A stretch of 64,000 bases of DNA from Anaerolineae bacterium. Its GTDB lineage: Bacteria > Chloroflexota > Anaerolineae > Aggregatilineales > Phototrophicaceae. Each line of letters begins with the position of its first letter. The stretch's first letter is position 1. Positions 19,040 through 27,697 of the stretch are shown one piece after another. Location: positions 124,001-188,000 of the forward strand of contig JAJEAA010000015.1 in the NCBI GenBank assembly GCA_022824365.1, in the 5' to 3' direction. The notes below the pieces were generated by a model. That model saw only the letters and a list, made by a program, of their open reading frames with translations. It was not told the DNA's origin and did not search any database. The position numbers and the translations under genes were made by a program.

Positions 19040-21154
19040 ATGATGCAAGCATATTTGGATAGAAAACAAGAAGCCGCCAATATCGGCATGATGGTGACAG
19101 CGCTGATGTTTGGCTTTGCGATTTTGGGTATCGCGGTGGCCTACATGGTCGCCTTCTGGTGGATGCCCCTGGGCGACTATGTAAACATCCGGCTAGACGA
19201 CTTCAACACCTACGAATACATTGTCATTATCGCCAGCCTTATATACGCGGCCGGTTGCGCCAGGACGGCCATTGGGCTCAGCAGTCGAGAAAAGTCGAGC
19301 CTGCGCTGGTCACAGTGGATGTATTTCATCACCGTGATGATTGGCGGCGCTATCCTCCTCAGCGTCATCATCCCGGTCGGGTTGAAGTTTTCGCTGCTCT
19401 TGGGCCAAAATATCGACCTGCGCGCGATCATCAACAACGATGTTGGCGGGCTGGCGCCACTGGCTTTGAGCATCGGCGAATCGCTGATTAGCCTCAGCCT
19501 GCTCGCCGCGGGCCTGGTCGCCTTGATTGCCCTGCTGGTCTTCCTGATCCCGCCGCTGGAGTCCCTGCGCGAGATGGATGGCATCCGCATGATCGTCGCG
19601 CCGCCGCGGCGCTTCGTCCTGGCTATCATCGCGGTCTTGGCGGTCGGCGTCATCGGCGTCTTGATTGCCGGCGCTTATGTGGTGCCGCTGTATCCTGGGA
19701 CAACCACCATCCGCGATGCCGAGAATCATCGCTTGCTGGCGGGATTGCTCTTCTTCCTGCCCGGCTTGTTCGGTTATCGGCTGGTGCGTCAGGTCGAAGA
19801 AGAATCGGACGAGTTGCGGCGCGCGATTGCTTTGACCCCGGGCAAGTTCATCCGGGCGGAATTGGCAAAATCGCCCAGCGCCGGCGCCATCATCGGTTTC
19901 ATCGCCATTATTATGGCTTTCACCATGGCCACCGATCTCTTCCTGGAGCCAAGCTCGGTCGCCTCTTTCTTGAGCAATATCGCCACCAAAGGCGTCATCG
20001 CCATCGGCGTCACCTATTTAATGATCTCCGGCGAGTTCGACTTGTCCGTCGGTTCCATTCTTGGCGTGACAGCGCTTTCCTTCATGAACTTTATGACCCA
20101 TGGCGCGCCAATATTCGGCGTCATGGAACCCGTTCCAGCCGCCCTGCTCGCCATCTTTATTGCCTTTATTCTCGGGGCGATAAACGGCGTGCTGCTCATC
20201 TCGACGCGCATCCCCTCCTTTATTGTGACACTGGGCACGATGCTGGCATTCCGCGCCATCACCCTGGTCGCCATCGCCGGCGGTCGCATCCTGCGCTACA
20301 GCGATCATCACGAAGCGCTGCCGGTCATCGGCATCAGCAACATCGTCTTTCTTGTGCTGGCGGTTATTGGCTTGCTTGTAGTCGCTTTCACCGCTTACCG
20401 GGTCTTGCCCGTTCTATATCGCGGGGCTATGCATGCCTGGTCGATACAAAACGACAACGGCGACTTTGGCACAACCGGCGCTATCATACGGAGCGTACTG
20501 CTGGCTGTGGTTCTGTTGATACTGCTGGCTCTTGTCATTTGGCTGCTGGCGGTCCTCTCTTACCATGGCAGCGCCGGGGGCGGGGAGATGGTAGAAGTTG
20601 GCTACTTCGACCTGTTCAACGGGCGTGTGCTCTCCATTGGCTCCGAAGGCGACTTCGTCCACGTTCAAATTCCGCGCAATGCCAATGTGCGCCTGGCGAT
20701 CATTTGGTGGTTCAGCTTCGTGATTGTTTTCCATGTGATCCTCACCAGCACCTCCTTCGGCAATAGCATATTCGCCACCGGCGGCAACGAAGGAGCGGCG
20801 CGGGCGCAGGGCGTCAACGTCGACCGGGTCAAGCTGCAGAACTTTGCCATCGTCGCCGTGCTCACCGGGATAGCGGCGATCTATGAGACGGCGCGAAATC
20901 CCGGCGTCGATCCGAATAAAGGCACCGGCTGGGAATTGGAAGTCATCGCCATGACGGTGATCGGCGGCGCGCTGCTGACCGGCGGTTATGGCAGCGTTGT
21001 CGGCTCGCTGCTGGGGGCGCTGATATTTGGCATGCTGCAAACGGGTCTGGTGCTGGTCGGCATTGAGTCGCGTCTGTTCAGCGGCACCATCGGCGTCATC
21101 ATCATCGTGGCAGTCATCCTGAATACCTTCGTTCGCGGCGCGCGACAGAATTAG
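19040..21154 (+). CDS. Oversized ribose-type ABC transporter permease (704 residues)
   Basis: The core is a BPD_transp_2 (RbsC-like) permease, seen at about residues 290-410 (TKGVIAIGVTYLMISGEFDLSVGS, then IPSFIVTLGTMLAFRAI) and 585-700 (ATGGNEGAARAQGVNVDRVK, GALLTGGYGSVVGSLLGALI). RbsC homologues have about 320-350 residues. Here some 285 residues with about six hydrophobic helices precede the core. A further insertion of about 130 residues, including two to three helices and a soluble loop, interrupts the core between GGRIL and NSIFATGGNEG. Two adjacent ATG codons (19040, 19043) are possible. It should form the channel for the sugar bound by the upstream receptor. The role of the added domain is unknown. 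Confidence 0.9.
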   Translation: MMQAYLDRKQEAANIGMMVTALMFGFAILGIAVAYMVAFWWMPLGDYVNIRLDDFNTYEYIVIIASLIYAAGCARTAIGLSSREKSSLRWSQWMYFITVMIGGAILLSVIIPVGLKFSLLLGQNIDLRAIINNDVGGLAPLALSIGESLISLSLLAAGLVALIALLVFLIPPLESLREMDGIRMIVAPPRRFVLAIIAVLAVGVIGVLIAGAYVVPLYPGTTTIRDAENHRLLAGLLFFLPGLFGYRLVRQVEEESDELRRAIALTPGKFIRAELAKSPSAGAIIGFIAIIMAFTMATDLFLEPSSVASFLSNIATKGVIAIGVTYLMISGEFDLSVGSILGVTALSFMNFMTHGAPIFGVMEPVPAALLAIFIAFILGAINGVLLISTRIPSFIVTLGTMLAFRAITLVAIAGGRILRYSDHHEALPVIGISNIVFLVLAVIGLLVVAFTAYRVLPVLYRGAMHAWSIQNDNGDFGTTGAIIRSVLLAVVLLILLALVIWLLAVLSYHGSAGGGEMVEVGYFDLFNGRVLSIGSEGDFVHVQIPRNANVRLAIIWWFSFVIVFHVILTSTSFGNSIFATGGNEGAARAQGVNVDRVKLQNFAIVAVLTGIAAIYETARNPGVDPNKGTGWELEVIAMTVIGGALLTGGYGSVVGSLLGALIFGMLQTGLVLVGIESRLFSGTIGVIIIVAVILNTFVRGARQN

Positions 21155-21164
21155 GAGCGTGAGC

Positions 21165-21968
21165 ATGCAGTACGAACAAAAACACCGGGACGCCTTGGTG
21201 GATATGATTGATATCCACAAGTATTTCGGCAGCGTTCAAGTCCTGCGCGGCATTGATTTTCATGTCGACCGGCAAGAGATCGTCGGTTTGCTCGGGGATA
21301 ACGGCGCCGGCAAATCGACGCTGATCAAGGTGCTAACCGGCTTCCATTCCCTAACGCGCGGTCAAATCTATTTTGATGGCGAGGCCGTCAATATTTATTC
21401 GCCGCACGACGCCCGCGAACTCGGCATCGAGACCGTACATCAAGATCTGGCGCTGGTGCCCCTTATGAGCATCGCGCGCAACTTCTGGCTGGGGCAGGAA
21501 CCCACCTACGAAATCGGTCCCTTCCGCTTTCTAGATAAGAAGATGATGGCGCGGGAATCCATACAAGCGCTCGCCGATGTCGGCATTCACATCCGCGATT
21601 CGGAAGAAACGGTCGGGACGATGTCTGGTGGAGAACGGCAGTCCATCGCCATCGGGCGGGCGGTATACTTCGGCAAGAAGCTGCTCATCCTGGACGAGCC
21701 CACCTCGGCGCTCTCCGTCGGCGAGACGCAGAAGGTGCTGGATTACACCATCGCCGCCAAAGAAAAAGGCATGAGCGTCATCTTCATCACACATAATATC
21801 CGCCACGTCTACGAGGTCGCGGACCGCTTCACCATCATCGAGCGCGGGCATAAGCTGGGTGATTTTTATAAGAGCGAGGTGACCGAAAACGAAGTCGCCG
21901 ATATGATTGTCACTGGGCAGATCCCAGAGCGCTTGCGACTGTATGAAGAAGATGCAGTTGGAGATTGA
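21165..21968 (+). CDS. Sugar ABC transporter ATP-binding protein, single-domain
   Basis: A 267-residue ABC ATPase with Walker A GDNGAGKSTLIK, signature MSGGERQSIAIGRA, Walker B LLILDEPTSALS and the H-loop in IFITHNIRHV. It resembles the N-terminal half of RbsA/XylG but has only one nucleotide domain, so it must dimerise to serve the permease. The start is ATG 21165 with AGGAG seven bases before it; the in-frame GTG at 21159 is too close to that site. It follows the permease by ten bases and is followed by a lipoprotein gene after two bases, so the operon continues. Confidence 0.93.
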   Translation: MQYEQKHRDALVDMIDIHKYFGSVQVLRGIDFHVDRQEIVGLLGDNGAGKSTLIKVLTGFHSLTRGQIYFDGEAVNIYSPHDARELGIETVHQDLALVPLMSIARNFWLGQEPTYEIGPFRFLDKKMMARESIQALADVGIHIRDSEETVGTMSGGERQSIAIGRAVYFGKKLLILDEPTSALSVGETQKVLDYTIAAKEKGMSVIFITHNIRHVYEVADRFTIIERGHKLGDFYKSEVTENEVADMIVTGQIPERLRLYEEDAVGD

Positions 21969-21970
21969 AT

Positions 21971-22633
21971 ATGAATGCGACACCGAGTAGACCGAGCCGC
22001 TTTTCCCTTCTAGCGCTGATTGTCTTGCTGGTTCTGGCCGGCTGTCGCCCGCCGGTTGATTTTCACATCACGCCCTCGCCGACGCCGACGCCCGAACCCA
22101 GCCCCACGCCCTCGCCGACGCCCCCGCCGGCCGACTTTGTCGATCCCTATGAGGTCAATTTGGGCATCATGGAGCGCCTGATTGAGTTGCTGCCCGATCC
22201 GCTGCCGGCCGTTGAAGAGTGGAAGCGCGCGAAAGATAGTGGCGAAGCCGAAGTGCGTAATATCCGCGGCATCCGCAGGCCGGCCATCGGGCGCGCTATC
22301 CCCTATACCACCCAGCAAGGCAGCAGCATGCTGCTCAATTTCATCATCTTCTCCGATGAAGCCGCCGCCGCCGCTGAATTTGAGCGCAAGCATGGGCTGC
22401 GCTCTGCAGATGTGGACTTGGAAGAGGACGCCGCATTCCGTACGCCCAATGCCTTTGGCTCGGGCTTGTATGGCTCGTTTGCGCTCTTCCAAATTGACAA
22501 TTATTTCGTCGAAGTCTATGTAGAGATCTTCACCACTTCGATCAGCCCGCTTACGGCACTAGCTACTGAGGCGATCAAGTTCTTCGAGCTCAACCGCAGC
22601 GCATTCGAAGAACCGGCGGAAGAAGACGGTTGA
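21971..22633 (+). CDS. Lipoprotein, first of two homologous domains, ends at an in-frame TGA
   Basis: A 220-residue exported protein with a signal peptide ending in the lipobox LAGC, then a Pro/Thr/Ser-rich spacer (about 30 residues of PTPTPEPSPTPSP type) and one globular domain of about 150 residues (from FVDPYEVNLG). ATG 21971 has GGAG eight bases upstream. I do not recognise the domain. Its second half (FIIFSDEAAAAAEFE, GSGLYGSFALFQIDNYFVEV) is homologous to the next frame, which continues in the same reading frame just past the TGA stop. It is the last gene of the sugar-transport run and may act at the cell surface. Confidence 0.8.
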   Translation: MNATPSRPSRFSLLALIVLLVLAGCRPPVDFHITPSPTPTPEPSPTPSPTPPPADFVDPYEVNLGIMERLIELLPDPLPAVEEWKRAKDSGEAEVRNIRGIRRPAIGRAIPYTTQQGSSMLLNFIIFSDEAAAAAEFERKHGLRSADVDLEEDAAFRTPNAFGSGLYGSFALFQIDNYFVEVYVEIFTTSISPLTALATEAIKFFELNRSAFEEPAEEDG

Positions 22634-22642
22634 AGAGATGTA

Positions 22643-23080
22643 TTGCAGGTCGTCCTCGACAGCCTGCCGAATCAAATCATCACCACGACGCAGTGGCGGC
22701 GAGATTATTCCCGCTTTGACAACGGGGTGAATACGCCGCGGAACATCGTAAACGGCCGCGCCGTTCGCGTCGCCTACATTGATCAGATGGCGAACAACTT
22801 CCAAATGACCTATGGTCAGTTTGACTCGGCCGCCGATGCGCTGACGCATTACGAAAGAATAAAGGGCATCCGCGAAGGCATTGAGGATGAGGATTCGGTT
22901 GAAGATTTCCCCAAACCACATGTTCTGGGTCGCGGTCTTTATGGTTCAGTCGCCTTATTCGCCATCGACGAGTTCTTCCTCGAGGTCTTGATGGAACGCG
23001 CGCCCGGCACCAGCGCCAACCCCACCGTCGCCATTGCCCGTCGCGCTTTGGCGATCTTGGAGGCGGCTCGGGGCGGATAA
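22643..23080 (+). CDS. Second domain of the split lipoprotein, or a separate gene starting with TTG
   Basis: This 145-codon frame is in phase with the previous gene and is separated from it by only the TGA stop and nine bases. It has no signal peptide or lipobox. It is a full paralogue of the preceding domain: LDSLPNQI, FDSAADALTHYE and GRGLYGSVALFAIDEFFLEV align with LIELLPDPL, FSDEAAAAAEFE and GSGLYGSFALFQIDNYFVEV. The only near start is TTG 22643, with a weak GAAGAG five bases before it. Either a two-domain lipoprotein has been cut by a nonsense mutation, the TGA is read through, or the downstream piece is made by reinitiation and stays in the cytoplasm. Confidence 0.6.
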   Translation: MQVVLDSLPNQIITTTQWRRDYSRFDNGVNTPRNIVNGRAVRVAYIDQMANNFQMTYGQFDSAADALTHYERIKGIREGIEDEDSVEDFPKPHVLGRGLYGSVALFAIDEFFLEVLMERAPGTSANPTVAIARRALAILEAARGG

Positions 23081-23144
23081 GGTCTCCGCCCGCCGTTCAA
23101 GGCCGTGATATAATTCGCGCCACAACCTAGCAAAGGAGCGAATC

Positions 23145-23633
23145 ATGTCAGCACTGCCCAGATACCGACGCTGGCAATTATGGGCGCTGGAAAAGAACCA
23201 GCTCAATATCGAGCACATCGTCGCCGCCATCGTGGATCCCGCCGCTTTCAGCAAGCGCGATGGCGGGGACGGCTGGACGATTTCCGAAGTCCTGGGGCAC
23301 CTCTACGATGTCGATTCTTACTTCTTGGCGCGGGCGCAAGCCTTGGCCGAGGGTAATGATCCGCCCCAAGGCTCGGGCAAGAGCCAAGACGAAATGGTCA
23401 TAGAAGCCGGTTACGCCCAGCAAGACGCGCGCGATCTGCTGGAGAAGTGGAAGGCGGCCCGGATTCCTTATCACGCATTTCTGGCATCCCTGTCGGAAGA
23501 TGATGAGGAGCTATGGGAACGCCCGGGACGCCCGACTGATGGCGGCGGTTTCACGCTGAACGATCAGCTTATCCTCAGCGCCTACCACGACCTCGATCAT
23601 ATTCATCAGATTGTGAAGATTATCCGGTATTGA
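23145..23633 (+). CDS. DinB-family protein
   Basis: A 162-residue four-helix-bundle protein of the DinB/YfiT-like superfamily. The metal-binding His triad is probably H52 (VLGHLYDVD) with H148 and H152 (YHDLDHIHQI). ATG 23145 has AGGAG seven bases upstream. Family members are metal-dependent thiol transferases or uncharacterised stress proteins; the substrate is unknown. It stands as a separate unit after the sugar-transport operon, with the next gene 28 bases downstream. Confidence 0.85.
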   Translation: MSALPRYRRWQLWALEKNQLNIEHIVAAIVDPAAFSKRDGGDGWTISEVLGHLYDVDSYFLARAQALAEGNDPPQGSGKSQDEMVIEAGYAQQDARDLLEKWKAARIPYHAFLASLSEDDEELWERPGRPTDGGGFTLNDQLILSAYHDLDHIHQIVKIIRY

Positions 23634-23661
23634 CGAGGATTGCCGGCTCGGCGGCATTGAG

Positions 23662-24387
23662 ATGGTGGAGAATTGCGCTTTGAAATTAGGACGGAAGAGC
23701 GAAGCCAAACCGAAGGGGAAGCCGCAGCAAAGCGGACGGCGCCGGACATTCGTCTTCCTAATAGCTGGCCTGCTCCTGATTGGCGCAACGAAGTTCGCCT
23801 ATTCGTTGGCAATCTCGGTGAGCGAACGGGGCAGAACGCCGGAAGAGCTGATTGCCGGTTATCCTGAGCGATACTCCAAGCTCATGCACAATGACTTCAC
23901 TAATAGGTCCTTAGAAATCCGGGGTCCCGAAGTCTACCATCAGGAACCGCTGCCTGATTTGGACGCTCGTCTGTTCTTGTTCGAATGGCGCGCAAGAAGC
24001 GATAATCATGTTGAACTCTGCATCACCGCCGTTATCGTGGCTGAAGCGCAAGATATCTTTGGGGGCTGGTACACCAAGGAAGACGTTTTCCCGATTTGCG
24101 AATACCAAATGGTTGACTCCAAGCCGCCCAGCATCACCTATTGGGAGGCGCAATCGACGGGAAAGACGGTACACTACGCGTTGGTCTCCGGTCCAGCCTA
24201 CCGGTTAGCAAGCTGGGTGGAATTAGAGTTGGCGGATGGGAGTGTTAGCCGCAGCGAAACACATCGCATCGCATATGCCCAAGTGATTCGCCGGGATGAA
24301 CCAATTCAAATCGAAAGCGTACGCTTCCTCAACAACGATGGTCATTCCCTCGCCTCCTTCGCCTACCCGTTATGGATGGAGTGGTAG
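23662..24387 (+). CDS. Membrane-anchored protein of unknown function
   Basis: A 241-residue protein with a basic N-terminus (KPKGKPQQSGRRR), one transmembrane helix at about 29-52 (TFVFLIAGLLLIGATKFAY), and an outside domain of about 185 residues with several beta strands. I recognise no family. Two in-domain cysteines (near 120 and 147) could form a disulfide. It is in the same direction as the DinB gene with a 28-base gap. Nothing in the context fixes a role. Confidence 0.7.
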   Translation: MVENCALKLGRKSEAKPKGKPQQSGRRRTFVFLIAGLLLIGATKFAYSLAISVSERGRTPEELIAGYPERYSKLMHNDFTNRSLEIRGPEVYHQEPLPDLDARLFLFEWRARSDNHVELCITAVIVAEAQDIFGGWYTKEDVFPICEYQMVDSKPPSITYWEAQSTGKTVHYALVSGPAYRLASWVELELADGSVSRSETHRIAYAQVIRRDEPIQIESVRFLNNDGHSLASFAYPLWMEW

Positions 24388-24432
24388 GCTATTGCCCCGC
24401 CGCGGCTAGCAATTAGTGTCGAAAGTCAATCC

Positions 24433-25653
24433 ATGGTTCGTTCATCCCAACCCCTGGCCGAACGCATCCGCCCACGCGATTTAGAGGGCTTCATCGGCCA
24501 GTCCCACCTGGTCGCGCCTGGCAAACCTCTCTATCGTGCCCTGCAACAGCGGACAGTGCCGAGCATGATCTTCTGGGGACCGCCCGGCGTCGGCAAAACC
24601 ACGTTGGCGCGCATGGTCGCCGCGGTCACGGAGAAACCCTTTTACAATTTGTCAGCCGTCTCCGCGGGCAAGGCGGAATTGCGACAAATCGTCGAGTCTG
24701 TCCGACCAAGCGGCAAGAACCGTAGACCGCAGCGCGACCTCTTCGCCGCCTCCGAACCGGCGGAAAGGCCCGACAGCGTCATCCTCTTCCTCGATGAGAT
24801 CCACCGCTTCAACAAGGCGCAGCAAGACTTCCTCCTGCCCTTTGTCGAGGACGGCACCATCACCCTCATCGGCGCTACCACCGAGAACCCCAGCTTCGAA
24901 GTCATCTCGGCGCTGCTTTCGCGGATGCAGGTCTTCACGCTTAATCCGCTGACGGTCGCCGAAATCGAGCGGATCATCAAACGCGGCGTCGCCTCGCTCG
25001 GCATCGACATCGATGAAGACGGCATCGGCTTTCTGGCCAATTATGCCAACGGCGATGCCCGAGCTGCTCTGAACCTGCTGGAAAACGCCGCGCGTTTGTA
25101 CCGCGCTCGCGCCATCTCCGCCGAGCATCTGCGCGAGACTTTGCAATCCAAACACCTGCGCTACGACAAGACCGGTGAAGAGCACTACAACACCATCAGC
25201 GCCTTCATCAAAAGCATGCGCGCCAGCGATGTTGACGCCGCGCTCTATTATTGCGCCCGCATGATCGATAGCGGCGAGGACCCCAAGTTCATCGCCCGCC
25301 GCATGGTCATCTTCGCCAGCGAAGATATCGGCCTGGCTGATTCAGACGCCCTGACCGTCGCCAACGATGTCTTCCGCGCAATCGAGACGATCGGCTTGCC
25401 GGAATGCCAATTCAATCTGGCGCATGGCGTCGCTTACCTGGCCTCCGCGCCAAAAAACCGGGACGCCGGCGATGCTTATTTCCAGGCGCTGGAGGATGTG
25501 AAAGAGCTGGGCAATTTGCCGATCCCGCTGCAGATCCGCAATGCGCCGACCCAGCTTATGCGCGAGCTAGGTTATGGCGACGGCTACCAAGCCTATACCG
25601 ATGAGAGCTTCCTGCCCGACGAGATCAAGGGCAAGCGCTATTTTCGCGCTTAG
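24433..25653 (+). CDS. rarA: Replication-associated recombination protein A (RarA/MgsA)
   Basis: A 406-residue AAA+ ATPase with Walker [13 protein letters not shown] (from residue 49), Walker [10 protein letters not shown] (118-126), sensor [10 protein letters not shown] and the arginine-finger region ALLSRMQVF. The C-terminal MgsA-type domain has [18 protein letters not shown] and [10 protein letters not shown]. RarA acts at stalled replication forks with single-strand-binding protein. The length is normal. No ribosome binding site was obvious. The upstream gap is 45 bases and the sulfatase follows after 40 bases, so it may be transcribed with unrelated neighbours. Confidence 0.96.
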   Translation: MVRSSQPLAERIRPRDLEGFIGQSHLVAPGKPLYRALQQRTVPSMIFWGPPGVGKTTLARMVAAVTEKPFYNLSAVSAGKAELRQIVESVRPSGKNRRPQRDLFAASEPAERPDSVILFLDEIHRFNKAQQDFLLPFVEDGTITLIGATTENPSFEVISALLSRMQVFTLNPLTVAEIERIIKRGVASLGIDIDEDGIGFLANYANGDARAALNLLENAARLYRARAISAEHLRETLQSKHLRYDKTGEEHYNTISAFIKSMRASDVDAALYYCARMIDSGEDPKFIARRMVIFASEDIGLADSDALTVANDVFRAIETIGLPECQFNLAHGVAYLASAPKNRDAGDAYFQALEDVKELGNLPIPLQIRNAPTQLMRELGYGDGYQAYTDESFLPDEIKGKRYFRA

Positions 25654-25693
25654 GAGTGATTTCCGCCATCACCGTCAAACTGGAAGAGGATAC

Positions 25694-27427
25694 ATGTCCA
25701 AACTCAACATCCTGCTGATCACATCCGACCAACAGCATTGGAACACGCTCGGGCAGAACAACCCCGAGATCCAGACGCCCGCGCTGGACAAACTCGCGAG
25801 CCAAGGCGCCGCCTTCACCCGCGCCTACTGCCCCAACCCCACCTGCACCCCCACCCGCAGCAGCATGATCACGGGCAAATACCCCTCCCAGCATGGCGCC
25901 TACTCGCTAGGCACGAAACTGCCGGAGAGCGAAAAAACTGTCGGCGAGATCTTCAGCGCCGCCGGCTACCGCACCGCGCTGGTTGGCAAAGCCCACTTCC
26001 AGCCCTTGCAGTCCACTGAAGAATTCCCCTCGCTGGAAGCCTACCCGACCCTGCAAGACCTCGATTTCTGGGCTGATTTCGACGGTCCTTTCTACGGCTT
26101 TGACCATATCGAACTGGCCCGCAACCACACCGACGAGGCGCATGTCGGGCAGCATTACGCGCTCTGGATGGAAGAAAAGGGTTTGAGCAACTGGCGCGAT
26201 TACTTCCTGCAACCGACCGGCCATGTGGAAGCGCAGCGCCGCAAGTGGCTCATCCCCGAGCAATTCCACTACAACGCCTGGATCGCCGAACGCAGCCAGT
26301 CCCTCATCTCGCAATATCAAGCTGCCGATCAACCGTTCTTTCTCTGGGCCAGCTTCTTCGATCCGCATCCCAAATACCTCATCCCCGAGCCCTGGGATAC
26401 CATGTACGATCCCGAAGAGATCAGCGTGCCAAGCGTGACAGCGGGCGAGCATGACCGCAACCCGCCGCATCTGCAACTGACGCAGCAGCCGGATCCCGAT
26501 TTCTCCGCCTGGCAGGAGCCGAATGGCAGCGGCTGCCACGGCTTCCATTCCCACCTGCACGACCGGGACGAACTCGCCAAGGACATCGCCTGTTACTACG
26601 GCATGGTCAGTTGCATGGACAAATACATCGGGCGGATCGTTGACCATCTCGATGCTCTGGGCTTGGCGGAGAACACGCTCGTCGTCTTCACCAGCGATCA
26701 CGGCCACTATTTCGGCCAGCACGGCTTGATCGCCAAAGGCGCCTTCCACTATGACGATGGCGTCCGCGTGCCCATGATCGCTCGCCTGCCCGGCCGCATC
26801 CCCGCGGGAAAAATCAGCCACAGCCTGCAATCCCTGGTCGATTATGCGCCGACCTTCCTCGATTACGCCGACCTGGATATCGTGGATGATATGACCGGCA
26901 TCCCGCAGGGTGACGTTTGGAACGGGGACGAGTCAGCCGCCCGCGAGCATGTCATCATCGAGAATCGCCATCAGCCGACCACCCTGCACCTCAAGACTTA
27001 TATAGACCAGCGCTACAAAATCACGCTCTATTTCAATCGCGATTACGGCGAGATCTTCGATCTGCGCGCTGACCCCGGCGAGGTCAATAATCTTTGGGCG
27101 GATGCCGATCTGCGCGCGACCTTAACCGAGGCTTTCCTGCGCGCCGAGATCCTCAAGGAAGAGCCGCTCAGCGACGACAGTTTGGCGCTGCCGAACAAGT
27201 CGGCGGCGATGGTTCTCAAGAGCTGCAACCTCAGGCAGAGTCAGATCAACTTTGACCCGGCGAAAGATCGTTACGAGTTATTTGACCTGGCTGCCGATCC
27301 GGGGCGTTCGCGGAACTTGTGGGACGGCGCGGCCCATCGCGGTCTGCGCGCCGAGATGGTACGGGCGCTGCTCTTCAGTCGCTGGGGTTTGGAGCCGCTC
27401 TGGATGCCGCGGATCGCGGGGGCTTGA
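25694..27427 (+). CDS. Sulfatase (type I, formylglycine-dependent)
   Basis: A 577-residue S1-family sulfatase. The maturation motif C51-T-P-T-R55 (in CTPTRSSMITGKYPSQHG) supplies the formylglycine nucleophile. The N-terminal metal Asp pair is in ITSDQQHWN, and a second metal site is in VVFTSDHGHYFGQHG. There is no signal peptide, so it would act in the cytoplasm or by an unrecognised route. ATG 25694 has GGAAGAGG just upstream; the open frame runs back to 25574 inside rarA, but those residues are not sulfatase-like. It probably removes sulfate from a sugar or choline-type ester and sits next to a sugar ABC system on the opposite strand. Confidence 0.93.
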   Translation: MSKLNILLITSDQQHWNTLGQNNPEIQTPALDKLASQGAAFTRAYCPNPTCTPTRSSMITGKYPSQHGAYSLGTKLPESEKTVGEIFSAAGYRTALVGKAHFQPLQSTEEFPSLEAYPTLQDLDFWADFDGPFYGFDHIELARNHTDEAHVGQHYALWMEEKGLSNWRDYFLQPTGHVEAQRRKWLIPEQFHYNAWIAERSQSLISQYQAADQPFFLWASFFDPHPKYLIPEPWDTMYDPEEISVPSVTAGEHDRNPPHLQLTQQPDPDFSAWQEPNGSGCHGFHSHLHDRDELAKDIACYYGMVSCMDKYIGRIVDHLDALGLAENTLVVFTSDHGHYFGQHGLIAKGAFHYDDGVRVPMIARLPGRIPAGKISHSLQSLVDYAPTFLDYADLDIVDDMTGIPQGDVWNGDESAAREHVIIENRHQPTTLHLKTYIDQRYKITLYFNRDYGEIFDLRADPGEVNNLWADADLRATLTEAFLRAEILKEEPLSDDSLALPNKSAAMVLKSCNLRQSQINFDPAKDRYELFDLAADPGRSRNLWDGAAHRGLRAEMVRALLFSRWGLEPLWMPRIAGA

Positions 27428-27441
27428 TCGATCGCTGCCGC

Positions 27442-27693
27442 TCAACCCCGCCGCACCACGTAATACCCGATAACCAACGATATCACCGTCGCCGCTTCAA
27501 TCGGCAGCGCTGGCTCCATGAAACGCAGCCAGAGTAAATGTATCCCGATCAGAATGACCAAGCTGATGAATACCCGGTCGAAGGCGTTGGTATAAAAGGG
27601 CAGGAAGCCTTCACGGGCGCGGGACCTTAACTCCCCCTCCCTCTTTATGGAGGTAGGGGGCCGGGGGGTGGGGGTTGCTTTCCACTTCTCCAT
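27442..27693 (-). CDS. Small two-helix membrane protein at the end of an ABC operon, with an embedded repeat
   Basis: An 83-residue protein. Residues 40-82 form two hydrophobic segments (VFISLVILIGIHLLWLRF and AATVISLVIGYYVV). ATG 27693 is supported by AAGGAG seven bases upstream, overlapping the stop codon of the permease. Residues about 6-26 are encoded by the G+C-rich dispersed palindrome at 27631-27676, read in frame, so the repeat seems to have entered the gene without breaking it. Small membrane proteins are often found at this place in sugar ABC operons; this one is not recognised. Confidence 0.65.
   Translation of the reverse strand: MEKWKATPTPRPPTSIKREGELRSRAREGFLPFYTNAFDRVFISLVILIGIHLLWLRFMEPALPIEAATVISLVIGYYVVRRG
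27631..27676. repeat. G+C-rich dispersed palindrome (family D) inside a coding sequence
   Basis: The sequence runs CTCCCCCTCCC, a short TTTATGGAGGT centre, then AGGGGGCCGGGGGGTGGGG. The inverse arrangement is at 39294-39338 (CCCCACCCCCCGGCCCCC then GGGAGGGGG). Partial copies are near 38990 and 39176. Here it is translated as part of the small membrane protein. Confidence 0.8.
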
Positions 27694-27697
27694 GCGG

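Noticed and set aside
22631..22633. TGA read as selenocysteine
   Set aside because: The codon lies in a linker between domains with no active-site context and I could not see a SECIS-like hairpin directly after it; nonsense, readthrough or a gene junction are simpler.
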